Assembly (NCBI GenBank): GCA_022749755.1
Contig: CM040443.1
Location: 12,559,744 to 12,623,743, forward strand
Direction: 5' to 3'
From: Azadirachta indica
Lineage: Eukaryota > Streptophyta > Magnoliopsida > Sapindales > Meliaceae
DNA: 64,000 bases
The notes under the pieces were generated by a model that did not search any database, was not told the origin of the DNA, and saw only the letters and a list, made by a program, of their open reading frames with translations. Position numbers and translations under genes: made by a program. Position 1 is the stretch's first letter, and the number at the start of each line of letters is the position of its first letter. This document shows, piece by piece, positions 1 through 12,000 of the stretch.

Positions 1-2
1 AT

Positions 3-56
3 TTTCCTGTCGAAAGGTTTGCAGCTGGACTAAGAAGCTCTGTCGCCATCATTGAA
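3..56 (+). other. possible exon end at left edge
   Basis: One frame reads without stop from the window edge through FPVERFAAGLRSSVAIIE and meets a possible splice donor (GAAAG|GTCTATG). The base composition is less AT-rich than the following 8 kb. It could be the last visible piece of a plus-strand gene lying to the left. I do not recognise the protein, and a chance open stretch of this length is common, so this is only a pointer. Confidence 0.2.
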
Positions 57-293
57 AGGTCTATGTTTTTTTCCCTATTATTTTTTTATTTTTCTTCAAT
101 ATTAATTTTTCTCCTCCCTCTAATTGAATACGTGTTAGCTAGACCGGTGGAATTCCCACAAAAGGATCTTGCACGAGGAAGGAATACTAATTATAATATT
201 AATTTTTTATCAACAAGGTAATTAATTAATAATTCTTCTTTTCTAAAAATAATTATGAAAAAAATTTAAGCTATTATTTTATTATATTTTAGC

Positions 294-727
294 TTAAGAC
301 TGTTCATTTTTTTGTTAAAATCTGAATACAAATTATTTATATATTTAAAATTTATTTATTTTTAACTTATATTTAAATATTTGTTAAAAATATATTAATA
401 TAATTATGTTAAAAAATTAATTTAAATCTAAATGAGTAAAATTTTGAATTATTTAAATATTTTATTGATCAATAATATCCTTAATTTATTTTAATATTTA
501 TATAATTAATAACTTAATATATTAGTTCAAAAATTTTTAAAATAATATGTTAATATATCAATTTTAAATTTTTTATTTTTAAAAAAATAAACAACTTAAT
601 ATTTACATTTATGTATTTAAAGTAAAAAAAAATAAACATATCAATCATATTCAAATTTCAGTTAAATTTAAAATTTAACTATATTCAGATTTTAGACAAA
701 AAAAAATAAGTACTATTTTAATTTAAG
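294..727. mobile_element. MITE-like element with terminal inverted repeats
   Basis: The left end (about 307-327) reads TTTTTTGTTAAAATCTGAA and the right end (682-706), reverse-complemented, reads almost the same with GTCTAAAATCTGAATA. The outer ends also pair loosely (CTTAAGAC at 294; CTTAAATT on the other strand ending near 727). The interior is very AT-rich and non-coding. The shape suits a non-autonomous hAT-like MITE. I could not define a target-site duplication, so ends are approximate. Confidence 0.35.
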
Positions 728-1851
728 AAATTTAGAGTAAACACTTTTCCATAATAGTAAATGGATTATTCCACCAAATAAAAGAATAAAATAAGCATGC
801 CAAACTCATCAATTTGACTAACGGTCTATTATTGAATTTTTTTTTTTCTTTTGCAAATCTGAGAATAATGAAATGGAATACTTTCAATTTTATTTTATGC
901 GATTCAACCACTTAATATGAATAGTATATCATTAAAGTTCAAAAGTGGAACTTGTAAGATCGTGATGGATTATAATAGAGGCACTCTCAAAGTAAGTCAT
1001 CTAAAGTCAACGATTTTTCAATAGATTTTATGATTGTAGTTATTCATTAATAAGATAAGTTACATTAGTTTATTTACTTTATTAATTCATTGAATGTACA
1101 ATCGTGTGTAAATATACCTATATTTTGAAATTTTAATTAAATTAGCCGACATGAATGTTTAACTCGACATTTTTATCCTTTATATATGCCAAGAATAATT
1201 TCAATATTATTTTTTTTAATCATTAATTTACTCGATCCTTTCTAAAAAGAAAGTGTCAGTTAGCATATATAATCTATGAGTGGTTTCCTTTAATATAATA
1301 TAGAGAACACATAAGCATGCTCTTAATTAAATCGAATGGAATCAGTATAATCACCCCTTTATATTAACTTTGTAATTAATTCATATAAAGATAAGCACCA
1401 TCATGATGCTTTAACTTTAATTTTTACGCATCAAGTTCACTAATATATTAAACTATAATTCGGTGACCACAGCATTAATTAATTTTAAATTTAAACAAAG
1501 AGACAAATCACATCCTACTTCCATTACTAGAAGGCTCATGGGTCCAAAAAAAATCCAATAAAAGAAAACGAACAAAAAAAAAATTTGCTATCAGGGTTTC
1601 TTTATATGAACATGTTACTTGTTGAAGAAATCTAGCATAATAAAAATAAATAAAATTTTATTCCAAGGTATCATCTGCAATGTCATATTCCTTACAACTT
1701 ACCTAATAATGCTGATAAACATTTTGACATCGATCGATCATCACTATTTGACATGTATGTTAACGTAGCCATCATGGTTACACAATCTATGAAAATGAGA
1801 TGCCTCTAATTTTTTGGTATTGGGGGCATGAATTTTGGTCTAACATGTCTT

Positions 1852-1876
1852 CTATATATATATATATATATATATT
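1852..1876. repeat. (TA)n microsatellite
   Basis: Uninterrupted TA dinucleotide run of about 12 units in AT-rich spacer. Confidence 0.9.
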
Positions 1877-2354
1877 CTGATGAATAATTAATACATCATA
1901 TATACCATCTGCATACAAATATATACAGTGAGCAACACTACCTACAATCTCATGCATACCCAGTTTGAAACTTTTCCCTCGGATTCTCTGAGACTGAAAT
2001 ATCTACAATGGTTTATCTTTCCATTTTCCCTTTATACTGTATATTACAGTAAATTCGATTCTCTAGTACCAAATTTGGTTCGTGATTTTGTGACAAGTGT
2101 ACGTGCTTGAAGGTTCGTCGATCTGCTTCTTTCTTTCTTTCCACTTCGCCATCAAAGAGGGATGATGCAACTTTTACACGTGTTATCTGACATTAGTGAT
2201 AGTGCTTGCTTCTTTATCTTGTTTCTCTTTTTTATAATTAATTTTCAATGCATGTAATAGTATGAAGTGATTGGCTCAACAAGATCCTTCACTGAACTTG
2301 GAATCAAATTAATTTGTCTTTTAATTTAACATGAGATATTTAGAGCATTAATGC

Positions 2355-2360
2355 TTATTA

Positions 2361-2415
<55 letters not shown>
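2355..2415. repeat. (ATT)n microsatellite
   Basis: About 20 ATT units with a single early interruption by a G. A long trinucleotide run, likely length-variable between individuals. Confidence 0.9.
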
Positions 2416-3941
2416 GAGTTTCGTCAAGGACTCCAGGTAAGTAGATTGTTATGCTTTCAATTTTAAAATTATGAAAAATATACAAGATGGTTAGTTTAGG
2501 TGTCAGCAAAACATTATTAACAATATCACTAGCTTTCTTAAATGCCCAGAAAGGGTAATTAATTAGTTCCCTAAAAAATAAAATAATGCCCTAATATGGC
2601 GTATTACAACTTAACAATTCAGCATGGCCCCCTAAGAATTGACACTTTATAACAATATTATATTTGCTTGTGCGAGGAGAATATTTCATCCATAAAAAGG
2701 ACGAATTAGTTGTCGATTTTTCATATATAAAGAATAAAATGCACATTTGGTGGGACAATCATGGTTGTCTATGCGTTGGATTAATAATTAGATTATATAT
2801 GTTCTCTAATAATTTATTAACTAGAAATAGTAATAATACTCGATTAAATGTATGCTAGCTAGCTATATTTTATTCTATTATATAGAGAAAAGATCTCTCA
2901 TCAAAACCAGAGATAGATGAAGAACAGAAGACTAAATACACAGAACTGTACTTACCGCATCTGCATTGTGTGTAACGTTTGTCATCAATGCAAATCAAAA
3001 TCGCCTTCAAACCTAAGCATTAGAAATGATTTTAATTGTTCAACGGCTGCTGTTGAACAGCATGATAAACAGGGAATTGCAAATGTTTTGTTTGATTTTG
3101 CTTTTGACTTATAAAAAGCCTACGAAAAGTTGGTGCATACGCCAACGCTATGGCCACAGAAAAGAGAGCCAAAGCCATTGATTATAATCCCAGCGCTCAT
3201 CTGCTTGCGTTTGAAAGGTTAATAAAGTTATATTATGATTGAAAATTCAAGCGCAATTTGGGACAAATTGGACTAATATTTTCTTAATACAACAACCAAA
3301 TCATCGACAATGCTTTAAGCATGTGCCATGTCAGATACAATAAGGCAAATTCAAATCCACTCTAGCTAATATATGTATTATAAATACAATTGCCGACGAG
3401 CAACTTTTTGAGGATATCCCAAGAAGTGATTGTTGTGGTGCTAGCTTTTTCCAATTGAAGAGGAATTTCCCCCGAGAGAGTTATCAACAATGAATTAACC
3501 GTGCACGATACAGATGTATGGGACAATGAAGGAAACATGTGGGGAAAGCCCTGAGAAAGATAAGGAAAATGCATAGATATACTTGGATATATAGTGCTTT
3601 CTCGCTGTAGACAGCTTTAAATTTATTTTTAGCTTGCTTTCAGTAAAACTTTAGTGGCCATTCAGAATCACACATCTTTCATTACATACTATCATTTTGT
3701 GCAGCTGTTCTTTTCTTGTCTGTTTTTGTTTTGACAATTACGATAAGAAAAACCTATCTATTTTAAGAATATGGATGTATGAATGCATAGCCACTACGAT
3801 AGAAATTCCTCGATGAAGTTAATTTTTTGCTCTCAGAGTAACATGATTCTTTTATGTCGATTAACAAACTCATGAACCATGCTTAAGGAAAAACATATAA
3901 GATTAATTCAAGCCGTTAAAGTATAGTTCAAAGAAGGAAGC

Positions 3942-3982
<41 letters not shown>

Positions 3983-3983
3983 A
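3942..3983. repeat. (TA)n(TG)n compound microsatellite
   Basis: About nine TA units pass directly into about eleven TG/GT units, a typical compound dinucleotide repeat. Confidence 0.9.
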
Positions 3984-6900
3984 TAGTTTTTCATGATGCT
4001 CACCTGCCTCCATTATGGACCTTTAATCGCGTCATTATTTATATAATCAATTTGTTGTCTTGCTTTAAACGTGCTGAGGCTGATGTCATACCCAAGTCAT
4101 CAAATGTAAATAAAATTGAGAGAATGCAATTGTTTTGATCATTTAATATCATGGAACTGATTTGCTATGCAATATATCAACTAAAGTGAAAGACACAATA
4201 TACTGTAAAGAGAGGCAGGAAGAAGTGGAGAGGACGAAAGAAGGATTGAGTAGTACTGCCCAAATTTTACTTTACCGACAGATATCTATATAAAAAGACA
4301 CAAATTACATTACTTTTTCCTCTCCATCTTCGATCTATTGACATCTTATGCTCATTAATCACCTTGCATTGCCTATCATCCCATCAAAGTTATAGCTAGC
4401 AAATAGATGATATGTATTTAGCAATATGCCAAATTTTGATAGCTGGTGTTGTAGTAAAGTGAAGCATCCACTTATATTAAGTTGAGTGATTACTTCATAC
4501 ACATACCTTAGTGCATCTTCTAGCTAGCATGCTGTAGTCTGCACTAGCTAGAGCTCTACCAATAACGTACACAAGTTGTACAAATTGATCAAGCCAAAAT
4601 AATTTAGTTGTAGGATTATACAATTATATATCTTGAGTTTTGAAATACTTATATTTGTTCTTATGCCATATTCAGTAAGTGCGTGCAACATGTTTAACAA
4701 GTCATTATCAATCACCAGTGTGCTTAATATCCTTCCTTGGGAAAGCGATCATCAAGCACTTGACTATCAATTTGGTAAAAAGAACTAACAAGAGGGAGAC
4801 GTGGGAATACTGATATCATTGTGGTTTTGAATGTAATGGCACATTCATCGCTGCAATATAATTTAACTACCGTAGAGTTTAAGCACTAGGTTTAATGGAG
4901 TAGTCAAATCTTCAAATATAATGAGAAATTCCGGTCGGCCAACACGTAAATTAATGCTTCATAAAGTCTTTTTGGTGGTGTCAAGTCCTCTAATATCTCG
5001 CTTTTGTCACAAGTATGCTGTCAATTCTGTTTCCAATAACATCTTTATCACATCCCACTTCAAACTTGGTTATACGTTAGCAGCCAAAAGAGAACGAAGA
5101 TAACATCAAAAGAGTAATTAACATAGCTTAAGTTTGAAACTACTGTGTTTATGCTTAACTTTTAAAATACGTTAATTAAAGTATTTGATCAAAATTAATT
5201 AAGTTGAATGGTTCTTGGACTAAATAATGAATATGAACCCTTGCTGATTATCTTACAAATTAGGGATTCTAATCATCACATACTATTAATAACATACAAT
5301 AATATATAAGACAAAGAATTAACAGTTAATTTTTCTAAGTTGACTACCAAAGTAATTAAACTTTCGGCACCAAAATGTTCAGACAACCACATGTGGTTTC
5401 TTAATACATCCTCTAGTGTCAACTTAAATAAATGTTCAAATTTCTACATTTTGAAAGAAGTAATTTGGCCGATGTCATCATCTACTCAACCATATTAAAA
5501 TATAAATATGATCATCCACTCATAAATTGACATCAGTCCAATTGATACGATGTTTTGATGAGATAGACAGGTGTTATTCATCACTAATATTTCTGAGTTC
5601 TAATTATTAAGTTTTAAAATTTGCTTTCTCATTATTGGAATCAAATGATGGCTTATAAGGATTGGCCTAGCTTGGTCCATACAGCGTTAAAGTATTAATT
5701 GATATCTGTAGACTTTTCAGATATGGTTAAATGAATTAGAAAGTAATTTATTCTTAGTAATTGACATTTTACAAGGCTAAAAAGTCATTTAAGATTAACT
5801 TTATTAATTATTTTATTAAAAAAGGTCAAAAATGATTAATTAATAAAATGAGATGATTAATTAATAAGATGACGCAGATGGTGATGATGGAAAATTTGCT
5901 TAAGTGTAAAGAGCGAGGCTATTATTAGAATCAAGGAAGGTCAACTTTTGACTGTCGAGGTGCCCAACGTTGACCATGAGATAAGGTGGGTGTAATTGTC
6001 ATTAAATTGCAAACACGCGTCATAATTAATTATTAAGCAACTTTAATATTGCATTTTGGCCATGATTTTTGCCAGCATTAGCCATTAATCTCATTGGCCC
6101 CATTATCTTCCTGCTTTGCCACCTATGTACGATCTTTCATTTTGTATTAATATTCTTTTTCTGCTTTCTACGTTTTATTAATGTCTTAGTGCTCTCACTT
6201 CTTTTGATGATCATAATGAACCCAAAAAATAATATAGATGTTTGATAAACGTGGTGATAGTAGATGGGATTATTGATGAATAATATTTAAATAAAAAATG
6301 ATTAAAATAGTTTTAGTACGTTAGATCATTAATTTAAATTAATAAGGTCAGAGATTGAAGTAGAATCAGTTGTGTGACTTCGACAAAATATTTTTAGAAT
6401 ATATTTCCACTTAATTTAAAATATAAAAAGTTTTAAAAACTTCACTCCACTTTTTGAAGCAAGTAAGCATTCCTCTTCACTCATATTTGCACTGGGGATC
6501 AGGTGGGGGGTGGGGAGCATATGGTAGCTGGCTCTTGAAAAGTGATGAAAGCTGGGCTGCAAGATTCCAAGCAAGGCTGTCCATTTAGTAAGTGTTGCAT
6601 TATCGACATAGTTAAAAGGTAGAGATGATGATCATGTCCTCTCGAGATAAATAGAAGAAACTTCATATATATATATATATATATATCAAACTTATTATAT
6701 TTTTATAGATATATTTTTAATAATTAAAATTGAATTTAATACATATAATTAATACACTATAATTATCATATATATTAATGTTAATCCTAACTTTTAAAAG
6801 TACATAAATTTATATATATATATATATATATAAAGGGTTATGATTAGCAATCCTCGTTTTTTATATAAATTTTAACATCAATTATTAATCATTAAATTAA

Positions 6901-8750
6901 ACGTACGTGGAAGACCAAGATTACATCTAACAAATATAAAAAAAAAATTTATAAACTCATTTAATATAATCTTTAATATCTTTTTTTTTATCTCTAATTT
7001 ATTAATCACTCTCTTACTTTAATTTTTTTATTATATCTCCTCTCTTTATAAACATTTTTTAATTTTAATTATCATTAATAAGTTAAAAAATTCATGAATA
7101 AAATATTTTTTTTTTGAATATTTATATATTATAATAATTTTTAAAAAATTTATGAGTTTGTTAGATAAACTAATTAATTAAAATAAATTTTATTTAAATT
7201 TTTAAGTTTTTCAATTTACAAGTGATAATTAAAATGAAAATTAAAATAGGTATTTAAATTTTTAAGTTTTCTAATTTATAAATGATAATTAAAATAAAAG
7301 GATACAATGAAAAAAGAAAACATGTAATAACGAAAGAAAAGTAAAGAGATTTTATAAATTACTAGAAAAAAAGAGAGAGAGAGAGTTAAAAAATATAAAA
7401 GATCTTAATTAATGAATATAAAATATTTAGTATATTTTTATTTTATTCAATTTACACCATTCTCACCTCATACTTTTAATATAAGAACTAATAATTGATA
7501 TAAAAATTTATATAAAAAAAAAAATTGTTGTTACTGTTCCATATATATAGAGAGAGAAAAAAGATAGATAGTTCAATATTTTTACACATATATTTATATT
7601 TATTTATATATTATTGAATTTATATACTTTCACAGTTAAAAACTAAATATAAAATATGTAATTAATATATAATTAATATATATGTTATATTTAATATTAA
7701 TAATTAAAAATATATAATTTTATTAATTTATAAATAAATATAAATATATAAAACTGCCGATTCTTCTTTATTGTTTTTATATATGGAAAAAGAAAGAGTT
7801 AAGAGTTGTGCGAGATATCAAAGGGACCCAAATTTGTCCCATCTACTGTCCTATCATGTTTTAACAAATGCAGGCACTATATAAAAAGATGGCTTGGCAC
7901 TTTCTCATTGGAGTGATAACCCCAAATTAAATAAATATTAAGGCGTTATTAATTCTCCACTGAAAACCTCAAGTTTAAAAGTGAATTGAATTTGAAAAGT
8001 TAGGCCAGTGTGCACTGAATCGATGTATATGCTTGTGTGTTCAATCATGCATCTCCACCTAAAAACATGATCAAATGAGTAAAAAACGTATGGAAGTCAG
8101 AATCCCTTAAGTGACTTCCCACTCAAAAACACAACTAGAATTGGGATCATATTGCAGCTGCAGACAGTGATCCGGTAATATCAGTTAATCTGCTAGCTAG
8201 CTAGCTAGATGCATGTGAGTGCGTCAGCATGAATTGAAATGAGTGGCACTGAGAGAGATCGAGCTTAGTTGTTGGTTCAAGTTTCAAAATGCATATAATT
8301 TAAAGCTGGAAACCACTAACAAGATCTAAGGGTCCTGGGAGCTGCCCCCCTTCCACGACTACTGGCATGGTATCTTCTTTACGCAGCATTTGGCATCTTG
8401 TTCAAAAGTGTAGTGCTCAGAAAGAAGATCGTCATCAAAATTCAAATGGGTAAACAGGGATTTTCACATCGGATTCCATGCATCGTGGAGATTACAAGAA
8501 TATCCTCTCCCTACTTCACCGAAATTTGTTTACACACTTCACACACACACATATGTATATACATACAATTTTTTTATTTCTTCTGTATTCCTATATATTT
8601 TCAGTTTTCGTTTTTATTAGTAAATATTTCCATTCTTTGAAAGTTGTTAATTAATACTACACTAATTATTGTTTAATTTATTGTCCTTTATCCTTTATTA
8701 TTTGCATTAATGTGATGAGTATCTTGAGATCTATGTTTACTTTGCAAGCC

Positions 8751-8838
8751 ACTCTTCTGATTTTATTGAGATCTTGTCAAATTTCAATGAGATCACTCTT
8801 CTGATTTTATTGAGATCTTGTCAAATTTCAATGAGATC
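8751..8838. repeat. perfect 44 bp tandem duplication
   Basis: Two identical 44 bp units lie head to tail (8751-8794 and 8795-8838), each starting ACTCTTCTGATTTTATTG and ending AATGAGATC. No mismatch separates them, which suggests a recent slippage or repair duplication. It lies about 170 bp beyond the stop codon of the PEP carboxylase gene, so it could fall in or near its 3' transcript end. Confidence 0.95.
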
Positions 8839-9005
8839 AACTTTTACTGCTAAATGAAAAGACAAATTTCTCCCATAATCCACAAAGAATACGTTTATAA
8901 AATATTCATAAACTCAAAACATCCAAACCAAAACAAAGATTCAAAACAAGAAATAAAAAGGTATAAATTAAAGTCATACATACGGTAAATGTCAATCGAT
9001 TTGAC

Positions 9006-12000
9006 TTAACCTGTGTTCCTCATTCCAGCTGCTATGCCATTTATGGTGATAAGCAATGCATCCCTGAGCTTGACATTATCATCATCACATCGCAACCTCT
9101 TCAATATCTCCACCTGCAACATGTTCATTGGATTGAGATATGGAAGCCTGCTTTCAATTAGCTTCCTTAAACTCCGATTATTCTCAAGCAACTTCTCATG
9201 CCCACTAACCACAAGTACATACTTCTCAGTAGTTAAAAGCTCCCTTCTCAGTTGAGCACCTATCTCTCGCCGGCTCTTGGAAACAAGAACTTCATCATAG
9301 TGCTTGGCTATAGGAATATCTGCCTTTCCCAAAACCATTTCTATAAGATCTATGGTAGACTGCAGGAAGGGCCATTCCCTGTACATTTCTTTCAAATCTT
9401 CAGTATTTCCCTTCTCACAAACACTCTTTAGCCCTGCTCCAATTCCAAGCCAAGCTGGAAGAACAAACCTAGTCTGAGTCCATGCAAATACCCATGGTAT
9501 AGCACGAAGATGGCCAATCCCTATTGAGCTCTTTCTTCTTGTGGGGCGGCTTCCAATGTTAAGAAAGCCCAATTCAGCCTGAGGTGTAGCCTCATGGAAA
9601 TACGCAAGAAATTCTGGATTTTCATAAACTGTGCTCCTGTAATTTTGACAACTAACTTTCGAAATCTCTTCCATAAGATTACGCCATTTTTCTTCCCTAG
9701 GTGGTTGAGGAGGTTGCAAAGTTGCAAGCAACACAGCAGTTGTGTATATCTCTAGTTGTCTAACAGCTGTCAATGGCAATCCAAACTTGGCCTGCACCAT
9801 CTCCCCTTGCTCGGTCGATCGAAGTGTTCCCTACCAATTCAATCATTATTTACTTTCTTAGCAAGATGCAAAGTCAGGAAAGTAAATGACAGCTTTCTTA
9901 TTTTAGAAAGTTAATGATAACATATATGGGAATAAAGAACTGAAGTTGCCAGAAAAAACTTATCATGCACGCGTCCACATCAATGGATATGGACACTCTT
10001 TAATTACAAAACATAGTAGCATTAGTGAACAAACCAAATTCCTATGAATTTACAGACAGGCTTCAAAAACAAAAGCTTATTAACCAATTACAACAAACGG
10101 GAAATATAAAACCAAAACATATCCCACCTTATCGAAAAATGAAGAAAAAGCATACCAGAGTGGCATGATCTAAATAAAAAGTATACTCACCATTACAGAC
10201 CCAGGTGGTTGGGATTGGATGGCAAGATATGTAGGGCCACCACCACGACCAATACTCCCCCCTCGCCCATGAAAAAGAGTAACTTTAATACCATACTCAT
10301 TGCATGCAGCAACAACATCCTCTTGGGCTTTATAAAGTTCCCATGCAGCAGTGAAGCGCCCAGCATCTTTTCCAGAATCGGAATATCCAACCATCACCTG
10401 TTCATAATAACTCTATAACATCCACAAAATCTACGGCAGTTTATAAACTCAAGCCTGATATTAGCTTCTTATAATACATACCTCCTGATGCCCATTATGG
10501 TTCTTTATAATATGCTCCCTATACCAATCAATTGATAACAATTTCCTGATCACCGAACCAGCTCCTCTCAAGTCCTTCACAGTTTCAAATAGAGGAACCA
10601 CACGCAACCTATTACAAGAAAAAATATCACTTGACATTATATATGTATCATGTGAAGGTTTTTAGAAGGACAAGCTAAATAAGCAATCATAACCCACATT
10701 ATTCCAAATATGCAATCACTCGACATTATATATCTATCATGTGAGGGTTTTCAGAAGGACAAGCTAAAATAAATCATAACCCGCATTATTCACAATTTTT
10801 TCTTCCTCATGTAGTTCTTTCTTATTCAAACCAAAGGAATCCCTTAGATATCATACAAAATGGGACAAAGAAGTGGAAGAGGAAAGAGTCGTCCTCGACC
10901 AGCAATAACCTGCAATAGATGAAGGAACATAGGGGTTTTCCATTTGGTTGTATTACTATAAAAGAGATGCATGCAAACTTACGTTCCACCAGGACATGGT
11001 CTGCCCAACTCCCCACTTACAGAAAGTCGAGCATCTTTTTGCAAAAGCTCCACAGCAAGGACATCACTTGCCTGCCAATTAACAAGCACAAGTTAACAAT
11101 ACTGTTCATTCTATACATGTATTTTTCGATTTCACAAACTGAAATAATGAAAATTAGCAAAAGTTGATCATACATTTGAAGCCATAGAAATGACATAGGC
11201 CCCAAGTGAATCACTCCCTAGCTCAGCAGCAACACGAAAAGTATCTAAGACTTCTTTAACATCAGGAGGAACCTGAAATGATCCAATGGAGGTTAGGGAT
11301 GCATGATTCACTAAACCAAATTAAAATGAGAAAAAGAGGAAAATGCAAAACATGACTGGTGATGCCTTCTTGTCCAAATATCCTAGAAGGAAATACCAAA
11401 TTCCCACCTAACTCAACTCAATGGTAGAACTTAACAACAGTAGGTTATTCAAGAATTTCTTTCATAGATGCCTTAAGCAGTGTAAGCCATAGTTTTATTG
11501 AATTAAAAGCTATAGTTATTATTGAATTAAAAGCTAGGTTCAACTCTATCCTAATCTCCCAAAGCTCATTAAGAATATCACATAAGATTTGATGGCTCAA
11601 ATTGTAGATCATTAACTTCAAATGATATAAATCCCCTTGATCTAACAACACAAATAGTTAAATATGAACATTTGAATTAGGGTCCTTTTCGCAATACTAA
11701 TTAGCACTATGTTAATACTAAATTACGACATATGATCACTTATACATGTGTTGGTTATTCGTTTTAAGTTACTTATCCAATTTAATTAGACATTAGGGGC
11801 GATTTTAACTTTAGCACTTACATGCTAATTAAAATAGCACTTAAGAGTGCATCAGAAGTAAGACTAGGCATTTTCATACACTTTTCTAAAAGGTGTTAGA
11901 AAACAAAGCATAAAGTGCAAAAGCAATGTGGAATATAATAACTTTTTCTTTGGACAATTGATAACTGCAATACTTTCTGCATGCCTTACCTGAATGGTAG

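Larger units (their letters stand above)
77..9005. other. AT-rich intergenic region without a recognised gene
   Basis: About 8.9 kb downstream of the PEP carboxylase gene. All reading frames over 60 codons here look like chance: no recognisable domain, no splice-consistent extension, AT-driven composition. It holds simple repeats (TA runs near 1852, 6665 and 6815; ATT run at 2355; TA/TG run at 3942), a possible MITE near 294-727, a perfect 44 bp tandem duplication at 8751-8838, and a possible degenerate coding scrap near 3137-3228. Confidence 0.6.

Noticed and set aside
3362..3574. minus-strand frame with LSGEIPLQLEKA, like an LRR
   Set aside because: Only one LRR-like string, with no second repeat before or after it; too little to call a relic.
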